A stretch of DNA of 64,000 nucleotides, from contig DATCBN010000017.1 in the NCBI GenBank assembly GCA_036511855.1, positions 1 through 64,000 on the forward strand, in the 5' to 3' direction. This document shows positions 33,837 to 42,854 of the stretch, piece by piece. The notes under the pieces were generated by a model. It had not been told where the DNA came from. It did no database searches and saw nothing but the letters and a program-made list of their open reading frames with translations. Numbering within the stretch: the stretch's first letter is position 1; every line of letters begins with the position of its first letter. The position numbers and the translations under genes were made by a program. The DNA is from Candidatus Eremiobacteraceae bacterium. GTDB taxonomy: Bacteria > Vulcanimicrobiota > Vulcanimicrobiia > Eremiobacterales > Eremiobacteraceae.

Positions 33837-34202
33837 CTACTTCGCCCGACGGTCCTCCTTGTCATCGTGGAATATCAGCGACACGACCCACGAGATGATC
33901 GACACGACGATGGCGCCCCAAAACGCCGGCCAGAATCCCGGCACGTTGAAGCCCGGAACGAAATTCAACACCCAATAGAAGATCGCGCCATTGATGATCA
34001 GCGTGAACAGCCCGAGCGTGAGGATGACGAGCGGACAACTGAGCACGACGAGGATCGGTTTTATGATCGCGTTCGCGATGCCCAGCACGAGCCCGCCGAC
34101 AAGGAGCGCAACCCAACCGTCGGCGTGGATGCCTTGGAAGTGGAAATACGATATCACGCCGAGCGCGATCGCATTCACCACAACGCGTACGATGAAGTTC
34201 AT
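33837..34202 (-). CDS. Phage-holin-4-superfamily membrane protein (YvlD-like)
   Basis: 121 residues with four membrane helices (IVRVVVNAIALGVISYF, GWVALLVGGLVLGIANAII, CPLVILTLGLFTLIINGAI, FWPAFWGAIVVSIISWVVSL). The NAIIKPILVVLSCPLVILTLG segment is the hallmark of the family annotated phage holin 4-2 / YvlD. These chromosomal genes are not phage holins in the strict sense. The start overlaps the uvrC stop by 4 nt, so it is co-translated with uvrC. A charged C-terminal tail (DDKEDRRAK) faces the cytoplasm. Confidence 0.85.
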   Translation of the reverse strand: MNFIVRVVVNAIALGVISYFHFQGIHADGWVALLVGGLVLGIANAIIKPILVVLSCPLVILTLGLFTLIINGAIFYWVLNFVPGFNVPGFWPAFWGAIVVSIISWVVSLIFHDDKEDRRAK

Positions 34203-36064
34203 TCGACGTTCAACGCCTCCTTGATCCTGGTGGCGAGCGCGGGGGTGACGCCGCGGACTGCGGCGAGCTGCGCTTCCGTCGCGCGCCGCACGCCCGATGC
34301 GGAACCGAATTCCCGCAGCAATGCCTTCTTGCGCGCCGCGCCGACGCCGGGCACGGCGTCGAGCGGCGATGCGGTCTGCCGCTTGCCGCGCAGGGTACGA
34401 TGATACGTCACCGCAAAGCGATGGGCCTCGTCGCGTATGCGTTGCACCAAGTGCATCGCGGGGGAATTGCGGGCGAGCAGCACCGGCTCCGCCTCGCCGG
34501 GCACATACAGCTCTTCGAATTGTTTGGCTAGCGCAGCCGCCGGCAGCGCGACGAGATCGAGATCGCGCAGCGAATCGAGCGCCGCGCCCAGCTGCCCACG
34601 GCCGCCGTCGATCAACAGCAGATCGGGCCGTTTGCCGAACTTCTTCTCTTTGCTGGATACCTTCCCCAACCCGGTGCCGGCGCTCAGATAGCGAAGCCGA
34701 CGGCGCAGCATCTGCCCCATGTTGGCGAAATCGTCATTGCGTTCGGCCCCCTGGATCTTGAAGCGGCGATAATCGGCCTTGCGCGGGCGGCCGTCCTCGA
34801 ACACGACCATCGAGCCGACCACGTCCGTGCCCTGGACGTGCGAGATATCATAGCACTCTATGCGCCGCGGCGGCCCCGGAAGGTCGAGCGCGGACGCGAG
34901 CTCTGCCAGCGCCGCGACGGCGCGTTCATCGGCGACGGCGGTCTTCGTGAGGTAGTCGGCGAGATGCTGTTCGGCGTTTCGTCGAACCTTGCGTAGATAT
35001 TCGGCGCGCGGGCCGCGCTCCGGCGCGAGGATGCGCACGCGATTTCCGCGCTTGCCCGATAGGGCCCGCTCGATCACCTGGACTCCCGGGATGCGCGCCT
35101 CGAGCATGATCTCTTTGGGGACCCTCGGCGCTCGCGCGTAGAACTGCTGCACGAACTCGGCAAGAACTTCCTCAGGGGCGCGCCCCTCCGTGCCTTCGAC
35201 GATGAATCGCTCTTGGCCCACGAGCAGCCCCGCGCGAACGAAAAACACCTCCATGCACGAAACGCCTTGCCCGTGCGCGCCGCCCACGATATCCATGTCG
35301 ATGCGGCTGCGCCAGACCACTTCTTGGCGCGTCATGACGCGCTTGATCAAGGCGATCCGATCGCGAAGCCGCGCTGCCTGCTCGTACTGAAGATCCTCGG
35401 CGGCCTGTTCCATCTCGCGTTCGAGCCGCCCGACCAGAACCTCGTAGCGTCCTTCCAAGAAGAGCGCGACGTCTGCGACGAGCGCATCGTATTCTTCTTT
35501 GCTCTGCAAAAACGCGCACGGCGCCATGCAGCGCTTGATGTGATATTGGAGGCACGGACGACGGTAGGTGACGCCGATCTCGCCGGTGCAGGTCCGAAGC
35601 GGAAACGCGCGCCGGATGATCTCGATGAGCTCGCGAAGCGCGGCGGCATCGGTGTACGGTCCGAAGTACCGGCCGCCGTCTTCGATGAGCTTGCGCGTGA
35701 AGATGACGCGCGGGAAGGTCTCGCCGAGCGTCAACTTGAGGAACGGATACGATTTGTCGTCCTTGAGCCGGACGTTGAATGGCGGCCGGTGCTGCTTGAT
35801 AAGATTGCACTCCAGCAGCAGCGCCTCGGTTTCGTTGGCGACGATGATCGTGCGGATGTCCGCGACCTGTTCGACCATCGCGTCGATGCGCGCATGCCGC
35901 ACTCGGCCCGGCTGGAAATACGACCGCACGCGCGATCGTAGTTCCACCGCCTTGCCGACATACAACACAGCGCCGGCGGCGTCGAGCATCTGATAGACGC
36001 CCGGCTCGGCCGGCAGCCGGTCGAGCGCGTCGCGCACAAGTTGAGGCAATCGTTCTGAAGTCAT
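34199..36064 (-). CDS. uvrC: Excinuclease ABC subunit C
   Basis: Makes both incisions in nucleotide excision repair. 621 residues. N-terminal GIY-YIG nuclease (EPGVYQMLDAAGAVLYVGKA), conserved Cys-bearing RPCLQYHIKRCMAPCA, UVR/UvrB-binding helix (LEREMEQAAEDLQYEQAARL), RNase H-like 5' nuclease domain (RIECYDISHVQGTDVVGSMV; LLLIDGGRGQLGAA) and a C-terminal helix-hairpin-helix pair (LDAVPGVGAARKKALL; AVRGVTPALATRIK). Complete and typical. Overlaps the holin-like gene by 4 nt. Confidence 0.97.
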   Translation of the reverse strand: MTSERLPQLVRDALDRLPAEPGVYQMLDAAGAVLYVGKAVELRSRVRSYFQPGRVRHARIDAMVEQVADIRTIIVANETEALLLECNLIKQHRPPFNVRLKDDKSYPFLKLTLGETFPRVIFTRKLIEDGGRYFGPYTDAAALRELIEIIRRAFPLRTCTGEIGVTYRRPCLQYHIKRCMAPCAFLQSKEEYDALVADVALFLEGRYEVLVGRLEREMEQAAEDLQYEQAARLRDRIALIKRVMTRQEVVWRSRIDMDIVGGAHGQGVSCMEVFFVRAGLLVGQERFIVEGTEGRAPEEVLAEFVQQFYARAPRVPKEIMLEARIPGVQVIERALSGKRGNRVRILAPERGPRAEYLRKVRRNAEQHLADYLTKTAVADERAVAALAELASALDLPGPPRRIECYDISHVQGTDVVGSMVVFEDGRPRKADYRRFKIQGAERNDDFANMGQMLRRRLRYLSAGTGLGKVSSKEKKFGKRPDLLLIDGGRGQLGAALDSLRDLDLVALPAAALAKQFEELYVPGEAEPVLLARNSPAMHLVQRIRDEAHRFAVTYHRTLRGKRQTASPLDAVPGVGAARKKALLREFGSASGVRRATEAQLAAVRGVTPALATRIKEALNVE

Positions 36065-36113
36065 GGCGTCAGGTATTATTTCGCGGCTGCGCGGCGGCGC
36101 CCTCGGGGGAACC

Positions 36114-36746
36114 TTAGCCCTTCGCCGCCGCTGCGCGCTGGGCGCGTCCGCGCAAGTGGGACCAAATCCACACGCCGATCCCGATCACGACGAGCACCAG
36201 CAGCAGGATCGCGAAGCGGCCGAAGATTCTATCGAGCGAATCCCAGTTGCGGCCCAGCGCAAGCCCGGCATAGGCGAAGCCCGTGCACCAGATCGTCGAT
36301 GCGAGGAGCGTGAACGCGAGAAATCTTCCGAACGGCATGCGCACGACCCCGGCCGGCAAAGACGCAACGGCACGAACGCCCGGCAGCAGCTTGCACGCGA
36401 ACACGGCGCGCGCACCGAATCGTACGATCCAATCGTGAGCGTGGGCCAACTCGCGCTCGCGCACGAAGACCAGCTTGCCGAACCGCTCGACGAGCGGTCG
36501 TCCACCGTAGTAGCCGATGATATACGCAATCACCGCTCCGATCGTGTCGCCGGCCGTGCCGCACACGATGACGGGGACGAACTCGAGCTCATGCGTATAG
36601 GCGAGGTAACCGCCGAACGACATCATCACTTCGCTTGGCAACGGCACGCCGATGGCCTGCAGCGTCATGCCGAGCGTGATCCCGTAGTAACCGGAGTGAC
36701 GGATGAGGTCGAGCACCCATTGCGTGGCCGCGTGGAAGATGTGCAT
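36114..36746 (-). CDS. DedA-family membrane protein
   Basis: 210 residues. DedA signatures: SEVMMSFGGYLA, the conserved GDTIGAVIAYIIGYYGG segment, and FGARAVFACKLLPGVRAVASLPAGVVRM (the F/R-x-x-P-x-x-R motif), then FTLLASTIWCTGFAYAGLALG. DedA proteins are undecaprenyl-phosphate and phospholipid flippases or proton-coupled transporters in the inner membrane. The C-terminal basic tail is typical. It begins right at the end of the ClpN gene (TAG-ATG), so the two are one transcription unit. Confidence 0.9.
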   Translation of the reverse strand: MHIFHAATQWVLDLIRHSGYYGITLGMTLQAIGVPLPSEVMMSFGGYLAYTHELEFVPVIVCGTAGDTIGAVIAYIIGYYGGRPLVERFGKLVFVRERELAHAHDWIVRFGARAVFACKLLPGVRAVASLPAGVVRMPFGRFLAFTLLASTIWCTGFAYAGLALGRNWDSLDRIFGRFAILLLVLVVIGIGVWIWSHLRGRAQRAAAAKG

Positions 36747-37145
36747 CTAACCTACGCTCTCCGGCCTACGCAGGGCCGCGAGCACTCTCGCCGCGACGCC
36801 GCCGCCGTCCGCCACGATGGCATCGATGATGTCGCTCGGCTGCACGTCTTCCGGTCGCCCCGCCTTCGAACAGGCTGCGTCGAGAACTCGCCGGACGCGC
36901 GGCGTGATGAGGATTCCATCCCAAGGGTGATCGGCCGTCTCATCCATTGCGTCGCGCAGCGCGCGTTTCACGTCGTATGCGTCGAAGTGGGCCTCTCGGA
37001 AATATCGCGCGACGTCTGCGGGCGGATCGATGGCCATGGCGAGCAGCAGATGCTCGGTGCCCAAAAAATAATGATTCGCGTTTCGGCACTCTTGTTCGGC
37101 GAGTTTGATCACGGCGCGTGCCGAAGAACCGTATTGGGAAAACAT
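36747..37145 (-). CDS. Stand-alone Clp N-terminal-domain protein
   Basis: 132 residues holding only the double Clp repeat (ClpN): FSQYGSSARAVIKLAEQECR, NHYFLGTEHLLLAM for the first repeat and ITPRVRRVLDAACSKAGR, QPSDIIDAIVAD for the second. This is the substrate- and adaptor-binding domain of ClpA/ClpC, without any AAA+ module. Such free-standing ClpN proteins (ClpS-like or MarR-associated) may compete for Clp adaptors. The stop is adjacent to the DedA start. Confidence 0.85.
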   Translation of the reverse strand: MFSQYGSSARAVIKLAEQECRNANHYFLGTEHLLLAMAIDPPADVARYFREAHFDAYDVKRALRDAMDETADHPWDGILITPRVRRVLDAACSKAGRPEDVQPSDIIDAIVADGGGVAARVLAALRRPESVG

Positions 37146-37170
37146 CGAAGCCCTTTTGAGCTATTCGGCA

Positions 37171-37245
37171 TCGGGGCGACAGGATTTGAACCTGCGGACC
37201 TCTCGATCCCGAACCGAGCGCTCTACCAAGCTGAGCTACGCCCCG
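37171..37245 (-). tRNA. tRNA-Pro (anticodon CGG)
   Basis: 75 nt. Acceptor stem CGGGGCG/CGCCCCG with discriminator A; D arm GCTCAGCTTGGTAGAGC; anticodon stem-loop CTCGG-TTCGGGA-TCGAG giving CGG; T arm with GGTTCAAATCC. CCA is not encoded. It stands between the ClpN gene and the divergent TrkA pair. Confidence 0.95.
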
Positions 37246-37393
37246 ACCGGTGCCGACCGGCTTTCGTTCGAGTGCTATCCGGCGGCTTCCTTGCATTGCA
37301 CCGCGATGGCCGGGGGATTCGCGCGCATGTCCCCGAACATCGGCTCTGATGTTTCGCGCGAAGTCAATTCGAAATGCTCAGGACCGATAGTCC

Positions 37394-38059
37394 ATGCGTT
37401 ACCTCATAGTCGGGTGCGGCCGCGTCGGCTCGACGCTGGCAAAGCGTCTCGCGCGCGCCGGTCATGCCGTCTCGGTCGTCGACGAAAATTCCACGGCGTT
37501 CCGCCGTCTCGGCCGTGATTTCCCCGGCAGCCTCGTGCTGGGTACGGGTATCGACGTCGACGTCCTCAAACGTGCCGGCGCAGATAGGGCGGACGGATTC
37601 GCCGCGGTGACGCAAGGCGATAATCGCAATATCATGGCGGCCCTCATCGCACAGCAGCATTTCAAGATCAATCACGTCGTGGCGCGCATCTACGATCCGG
37701 AACGGTCGTCGATGTACCGCGACTTCGGGATTTCCACGATTTGTCCGACCACGGTGGGCGCGCGCCTTATGGCCGACGCTCTCGAAGAGCACGCGTTCCG
37801 CGTGCTGCCGTACGAACGGCCCGATGTCGAGATCATCGAATTCGTCGTGGGCGACGCGGCGCACGGGAAACTCGTCTCCGATCTCGCCGTCAGCGGCAAG
37901 ACCCAGGTGTGCATCGTCATCCGGCGAGATGGGGCGTCGCGGATTCCCACTCCGGAAATGCGGCTCGAAGCCGGCGACCGCGTGGTCGCTTCGGTGCAGC
38001 CGGACTATTTGGACGAGTACCGCAAGATGATCGAAGCCACATTGGCCAAGGCAGGCTAA
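37394..38059 (+). CDS. trkA: TrkA/KtrA-family potassium channel regulatory protein (first of pair)
   Basis: 221 residues. RCK/TrkA-N domain with NAD(H)-binding motif IVGCGRVGSTLAKRLARAGH and acidic VVDEN, GTGIDVDVLKRAGADRADGF, then KINHVVARIYDP. TrkA-C domain from about residue 140 (VEIIEFVVGDAAHGKLVSDL, IPTPEMRLEAGDRVVASVQP). It gates K+ uptake channels (Trk/Ktr) in response to NADH or nucleotides. No channel subunit is nearby. The second TrkA starts directly at its stop codon. Confidence 0.9.
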   Translation: MRYLIVGCGRVGSTLAKRLARAGHAVSVVDENSTAFRRLGRDFPGSLVLGTGIDVDVLKRAGADRADGFAAVTQGDNRNIMAALIAQQHFKINHVVARIYDPERSSMYRDFGISTICPTTVGARLMADALEEHAFRVLPYERPDVEIIEFVVGDAAHGKLVSDLAVSGKTQVCIVIRRDGASRIPTPEMRLEAGDRVVASVQPDYLDEYRKMIEATLAKAG

Positions 38060-38719
38060 GTGTTCATCATCGTGGTCGGAGGCGGCAAGCTCGGAACCTA
38101 TCTGGCAAAAGCGCTGCTCGAACAACAGCACGAAGTGATCGTCATCGAAAAGGACGAGCGCAAGGCCCAGCGCCTCTCGCAGTTCTTGGAGCGCGAGATC
38201 GCGCATTTCGGCGATGGCTGCGATCCGCTTGTGCTCGAAGAAGCCGGCGTGAACCGCGCCGACGTCGTCATCGCCGATACGGGCGACGATGAGGACAATC
38301 TCGTCATCTGTCTCGTGACCAAGAGAAAATTCCATAAGCCGCGCACCATCGCGCGCGTCAACAATCCGAAGAACAAACAGATATTTGAAGAGCTCGGTAT
38401 CGACTCGGTCATTTCCGGTACCGAAGTCGTCATGAAGATCGTCCAGCAGGAAGTCAACGTGCGCGACGTATCGCCCTTGATGACGTTCAAGGGCGGCAAT
38501 TTGGAGCTCGTGCGTTTGTCGATCCCCGCCACGTCGCCGGCCGGCGACAAGCGGCTCTCGCAACTGCAATTGCCAAAGCATGCGGTCATCGTGGCGGTCG
38601 AGCGCGCCGGCGATGTCCTCGTTCCCGACGGCGACACCGAAGTGCGATCGGGCGACACGATGCTTATCGTCACGCAGCCCGGCGCCGCGCAGGAGCTCAA
38701 GGCGCAGCTCGTCGGTTGA
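38060..38719 (+). CDS. trkA: TrkA/KtrA-family potassium channel regulatory protein (second of pair)
   Basis: 219 residues from GTG 38060, immediately after the first TrkA. TrkA-N motif IVVGGGKLGTYLAKALLEQQ and VIEKDERKAQRL, GDGCDPLVLEEAGVNRADVV, RARVN-like IARVNNPKNKQIFEELG; TrkA-C from about residue 140 (LELVRLSIPATSPAGDKRLS, VPDGDTEVRSGDTMLIVTQP). The two proteins are related but diverged and may form the hetero-assembly that classical four-domain TrkA provides in one chain. A dense R1 cluster follows its stop. Confidence 0.9.
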   Translation: MFIIVVGGGKLGTYLAKALLEQQHEVIVIEKDERKAQRLSQFLEREIAHFGDGCDPLVLEEAGVNRADVVIADTGDDEDNLVICLVTKRKFHKPRTIARVNNPKNKQIFEELGIDSVISGTEVVMKIVQQEVNVRDVSPLMTFKGGNLELVRLSIPATSPAGDKRLSQLQLPKHAVIVAVERAGDVLVPDGDTEVRSGDTMLIVTQPGAAQELKAQLVG

Positions 38720-38733
38720 TAAATTCCTTTTAT

Positions 38734-38884
38734 GTAGGAGGGCAAGCATCGCTTGCCCCGTCTCTTTTGTAGGAGGGTGAGCAACGCTCGCCCTTTTTGT
38801 TTTGGGCAAGCGATGCTTGCCCTAGTACGCGCGTAGAAAAAAGGGGGCAAGCGATGCTTGCCCTAGTACACTCGCCCTCCTACA
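38734..38884. repeat. R1 hairpin repeat cluster, five arms, between convergent genes
   Basis: Forward arms 38734-38759 and 38769-38793 (the second with stem GGGTGAGC/GCTCGCCC, a T-G wobble intermediate), then reverse arms 38804-38828 and 38844-38869 with TAGTAC ends, and a half arm to 38884 ending CTCCTACA. Forward arms left, reverse arms right, spaced by T-rich and A-rich linkers. It lies between the convergent TrkA pair and the metalloprotease gene, where a two-way terminator is needed. Confidence 0.92.
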
Positions 38885-38904
38885 TTTTGGTCAGTTTCAG
38901 GTGT

Positions 38905-41499
38905 TTATTTCGCTGGGACGGTCACCTGCGCGTTGAGCGCTTGATTCACGCGAGTGAGCAGCAGCGCAAGATGCGCCCGGCTCTCCTCATCCATCGAAGA
39001 TGAGGATCGCACGCCGCGCAATGTGGACCCGAGGTCGACAAGCTTTGCGCGCGCGAGCGCCTGCGCGCCCGCAGGCGTTCCCGCGGTTGGCGCGATCGCC
39101 ATGTGAATCAGCATGCCTGTGTACGACGCTTGGAGATTGCGCCGGACCGGCGGCAATGCTCCAACACCCTTAGCGCTAAGATCGCCGAACACAGAGCGCT
39201 GGGCCCAGTCGAACAGATCCGCGGTGTCCATCGTCTGACCGGGAGCCGCTTTCGACGGCAGTGCCTCGAGACGTTGCAGCATCGCGGGTTGGAACAACTG
39301 CGCCAGAATCCGATTCTGCAAGCCGCCGGCGACTTGGATGACGGCGATGTCGTGACGTGGCGTGGGATCGTAGGCCCACTGCGCGCCCGAGAACGGCGAC
39401 CACTCGGCGTACGTCAAGCTGTTCAACGTGCGCGCCGAGAAGTTCCATGCTGCGTCCGAGAATGCGTAGCGGTCGAGCTGCGCCCATGCGCGGCGCTCCT
39501 GCGCGATCGGCACCGGCGACAGCGGCGTGCCCGCGCCGGGATCGCCCGCGTGCGCGCGAGACAGGTATTCCCCGCCTATGAAGTGCGTCGCGATCGTCGC
39601 GTCGTAGTCGTATAAGCCGAGCACGTCGCCGAACGAATCGCGCGCGGCTTGGTACGGCTGACCCGAGCGCGGGAAGCGCCGGTCGATCGATGTCATCAAC
39701 AAATGCGCGAGCGACAGTTGACCATCGGTCCAACCCAACGTGTCGTTCGTGAGGTCGAAGTGGCTGACGCGCGGGTCGACCGCATGCGCGTCGCCGTACG
39801 AGACGTCTTCATCGGATGCAAAGCGGTAGAGCGGATTGGACCACGCACTTGCCCAGCTGTGCAGTGTCGGCAACTCGGCTTCGGGCGTGGTCGCCGCGAT
39901 TTGGCCGTAGCCGTAGTGGATGGCGTAGTAGTCGTACGAGCCGAGCACCTTTTGGTAATATTCTCCTTGCGGCGTTCCGTTAGGCCATAAGTTGAGCGGT
40001 GCATACTCCATGACGGAGGTCGCAACGCCGTTGCGCGCGGTGAATGCTTCGTCTTGCAGTTGTTTGGCGGTGTACGCTTCCGATCCGATGAAGTTGTGCT
40101 GCAGCCCCATGTCGTGGCCCGACTCGTGCAGCGCGATCGACTTCAAGAAATCGTAGTCGAACTGGTTCTGTCCGTAGCGGGCCGTCCGGCCGAGCATGGC
40201 GAGAGCGACGCGACCGTAAGCCGCCTCCATGCTCATGCCCGCGCCGTATTCAGCCTCCTCGCGCGTGAATGCGCTGCCGGAACCGTTGGGATGCGTCGGG
40301 TCGGTGAAATCACGCCAAAACTGGTGATTGGCGAGCATGAGGTCGGCATCGAACAGGACGCCCGAGTGGAATTCTTCGCCCGTGCGCGGATCGATCATCA
40401 ATTGCGCTTCGGCAAAGCCGCCGCCGTTGGACTCGGTGAGCCAGCGCAACACGTTGTAGCGCACGTCGTCGGGATCCCATGACGGGTCGTTCGGCTGGTC
40501 CAAGACCTGAATCGCATCGAGGATGCCGACTTTGGCAAACGCTTTGTTCCATTCCATAACGCCATCGCGCAGCGCCGAGCGATATTCCAACGGAACGGTG
40601 TTGCTTATATAGAACACCATCGGATTGGTGGCCTTCGATGGATGCGCCGGGTCTTGCGGCTTGAAATTCCAGCGGACGATGTAGTGCGTTTGGCGTGTGT
40701 CAACGCGATCGCCGGCGAAGTTCAAGAACGGCGCGTCGAAATATCCGACCCGATCGTCTGCAAGCCGCGGCATGTAGCCGTCGTTCGGCAATGCGACTAA
40801 GTTATAGTCGACCTTAATGGCCAAGCTGCGCGGATCGGGCACGTTGTCCACCACGTCGGGCGTGTCGGTGACCCAGTTCTGGATGACCTCGATGAGCACG
40901 TTATTAGGAAATGCCTTCGTCGGGCCGAACGCCGAGCTGTCGCCGTCCAGGCGGTACGAATCTTCCGGGGTTGTGCCGAGCGTGGCCTTGAGCGTGTCGT
41001 TCAAATCGATCACATCGCCGAGAAACGCGCTTGCGTCGATCACGATGTCACCGCTCACATCGTCTTGCGCGACAACTTTCGCCACGCCGACGTTGGACGC
41101 GGCAACTGTCGCTTGGATTGCGTTCTCCGCCGGACTTCCGGGCTGCGCCAAAAAATTCGTGTTCGGCCACGTGATGAAGACCTTGTCGTCGACGCGGCTG
41201 AATCGGATCAGTCGGGCCGGAGCGTAATCGAACGAGCCCGGGTAGAGGCCGAATCCACCGAGGCCGTTGACCGGCACGGCGCTTTGGATGAAGTCGGTGT
41301 CCAATTGGCTCTTGTGGAGTTGGAGATAGATTTTTCCGGACTTGCGCAACACCGTGAACAATCCGGTTTGGGATTGCGCGCCGTCCACGAATTTCGCCAA
41401 CGGCGCCGGGGCCGAATCATCGCCGTCAGCGCGCGCGATCGCCGGCGAAGAAGCACACGCGAAAAATACCGCGCACAATAAAAAGATATAACGCCGCAT
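38905..41499 (-). CDS. Secreted zinc-dependent metalloprotease (DUF5117/DUF4953 type)
   Basis: 864 residues from ATG 41499; a TTG 12 nt upstream is also possible. Signal peptide MRRYIFLLCAVFFACA. N-terminal DUF5117-type region (FTVLRKSGKIYLQLHKSQLD; FITWPN) and a central metzincin-like catalytic domain with ALHESGHDMGLQHNFIGS at about residue 455, giving the HExxHxxGxxH zinc site. The partner TSVMEYAPLNLWP is the Met-turn-like segment. C-terminal all-helical DUF4953-like region of about 350 residues. These large periplasmic proteases are common in Bacteroidetes and soil bacteria. The gene faces the TrkA pair. Confidence 0.9.
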   Translation of the reverse strand: MRRYIFLLCAVFFACASSPAIARADGDDSAPAPLAKFVDGAQSQTGLFTVLRKSGKIYLQLHKSQLDTDFIQSAVPVNGLGGFGLYPGSFDYAPARLIRFSRVDDKVFITWPNTNFLAQPGSPAENAIQATVAASNVGVAKVVAQDDVSGDIVIDASAFLGDVIDLNDTLKATLGTTPEDSYRLDGDSSAFGPTKAFPNNVLIEVIQNWVTDTPDVVDNVPDPRSLAIKVDYNLVALPNDGYMPRLADDRVGYFDAPFLNFAGDRVDTRQTHYIVRWNFKPQDPAHPSKATNPMVFYISNTVPLEYRSALRDGVMEWNKAFAKVGILDAIQVLDQPNDPSWDPDDVRYNVLRWLTESNGGGFAEAQLMIDPRTGEEFHSGVLFDADLMLANHQFWRDFTDPTHPNGSGSAFTREEAEYGAGMSMEAAYGRVALAMLGRTARYGQNQFDYDFLKSIALHESGHDMGLQHNFIGSEAYTAKQLQDEAFTARNGVATSVMEYAPLNLWPNGTPQGEYYQKVLGSYDYYAIHYGYGQIAATTPEAELPTLHSWASAWSNPLYRFASDEDVSYGDAHAVDPRVSHFDLTNDTLGWTDGQLSLAHLLMTSIDRRFPRSGQPYQAARDSFGDVLGLYDYDATIATHFIGGEYLSRAHAGDPGAGTPLSPVPIAQERRAWAQLDRYAFSDAAWNFSARTLNSLTYAEWSPFSGAQWAYDPTPRHDIAVIQVAGGLQNRILAQLFQPAMLQRLEALPSKAAPGQTMDTADLFDWAQRSVFGDLSAKGVGALPPVRRNLQASYTGMLIHMAIAPTAGTPAGAQALARAKLVDLGSTLRGVRSSSSMDEESRAHLALLLTRVNQALNAQVTVPAK

Positions 41500-41603
41500 G
41501 AACTCTTTCAAACCTCCGAAGTCCGCGCGGGAGACCGACGTCCGCCGCGTTGATGAGTAGAATGGCTCGGCGCAAACGTTTCTTTGCGACGCCGTACGTA
41601 TTC

Positions 41604-42854
41604 CTATCCGAATCCGCGCGTGAAGTTACCGACACGCACGTTTGGGAATTCAGACGCGAGTCGCGTGAGCCACGCAGCCATACCGAGTGTAGGCTGCGCG
41701 GGCCTGCCGACCGCCGCGAAATACTCTGCCGGATCCACGTTTAGCGTCCGTGTCTGAACCATGCTTATAGAATAGGCATCCAGCAGTCGCTCGAAACTTT
41801 TCATTTCCTCTGCTTCGTCGGTGACGCCGGGATGTGTGAGCAGATTGAGCGACACCGAAATGCCGGCCTCGCTTGCGACCTGAAGGCTTTTGCAGACCTC
41901 GTCAAAGCCGTAGCCGCGCGGACGGTAGTATGCCGAATACGCCGCCGGACGCGCAGAATTCAGACTTACGCGCACCGATTGCAGGCCCGCCTCGATGAGC
42001 GAAGCGAGCGCTCGGGGCGAGCTTGCGTTCGTATTGCAGTGTACGATGCCGGCGCTTGTCCGCGCGCGGATCTCGCGAATGGCGCTAGCGATGCGCGGCG
42101 CAGCGAGAAGCGGTTCGCCTTCGCAGCCTTGGCCGAACGACACGATGTCGCCGCCCCCGTCGAGATGCGCGACGGCAAGCGCCACGATCTCGTCGCTCGA
42201 CGGCGCGATGCGCACGCGTTCCTGCGCGGCGGCGAACCCCGATTCGGGATCTTGCGCCGAGATGCACCCGATGCAGCGCGCGTTGCATGCGGGCGACACC
42301 GGGATGGCAGCCTCGCCCGAACGTAAGAACGAGTTCTGTGCTGTGAAGCAACCGTACTCGGTGGCGCAGCGGACGAGCTGGCGCACGAGCGCCGTTTCGC
42401 CGAACTCCGCGACGCGAGCCGCGATGCCGGCTCGGACGTGTTCTTCGCCGTGCTTCGCGGCGCTCCAAGATTCGAGCGAGTCGGTCGGCAGGGCCGCCGC
42501 GACGATGCCGGTTCCGTCCCACGCAGCCGCGGTGTATCCATATAAAGGCAACGCCGGCGCGCCGGGCCGGCTCTCGTACGCGGGCAGCGACGCGCGCGTG
42601 TATCCGAGCGGCAAGGCGACCGCCATCGCATCGACCGGAACGCCGTCGAGATCGTCGAGCGTCGTTCGACGATCACCGTCGAAGACCACCGCGCTGCGGC
42701 CGGGCAGCGTGAGCAAGAGCGCGCCCTCGGGCAGAGGTATGAAATCGGCCGGTTTCGCGCGGCGCACCCAGCCGTCGTCGACGGCGGCCGAATAGCCGGG
42801 CACGTCGAGCAGCGCTCCGTCCGGGCGCGCAACCAACGGTGAGGGAACCTTCAC
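41604..42854 (-). CDS. Radical SAM protein with an uncharacterised N-terminal domain
   Basis: 416 residues from GTG 42854, overlapping the dapF stop by one base (TAGTG). The first about 165 residues form an unknown beta-rich domain (DGALLDVPGYSAAV; FIPLPEGALLLTLPGRSAV). The radical SAM core follows, with PACNARCIGCISAQ (CxxxCxxC for the 4Fe-4S cluster), GGDIVSFGQGCEGEPLL (GGE-like region), HCNTNASSP and VRVSLNSARPAAYSAYYRP. The substrate is unknown. Its coupling to dapF suggests linkage with lysine/DAP metabolism or simply shared transcription. Confidence 0.85.
   Translation of the reverse strand: MKVPSPLVARPDGALLDVPGYSAAVDDGWVRRAKPADFIPLPEGALLLTLPGRSAVVFDGDRRTTLDDLDGVPVDAMAVALPLGYTRASLPAYESRPGAPALPLYGYTAAAWDGTGIVAAALPTDSLESWSAAKHGEEHVRAGIAARVAEFGETALVRQLVRCATEYGCFTAQNSFLRSGEAAIPVSPACNARCIGCISAQDPESGFAAAQERVRIAPSSDEIVALAVAHLDGGGDIVSFGQGCEGEPLLAAPRIASAIREIRARTSAGIVHCNTNASSPRALASLIEAGLQSVRVSLNSARPAAYSAYYRPRGYGFDEVCKSLQVASEAGISVSLNLLTHPGVTDEAEEMKSFERLLDAYSISMVQTRTLNVDPAEYFAAVGRPAQPTLGMAAWLTRLASEFPNVRVGNFTRGFG

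Noticed and set aside
33837-34202. Prophage holin
   Set aside because: The holin-like name belongs to a widespread chromosomal membrane family; no other phage genes are present and it is coupled to uvrC.
36063-37349. Plus-strand ORF of 428 codons
   Set aside because: It runs antisense through DedA and ClpN and across tRNA-Pro, so it is a shadow frame.
37364-38809. Minus-strand ORF of 481 codons opposite the trkA pair
   Set aside because: Antisense of two convincing TrkA genes, and its start is inside an R1 arm.
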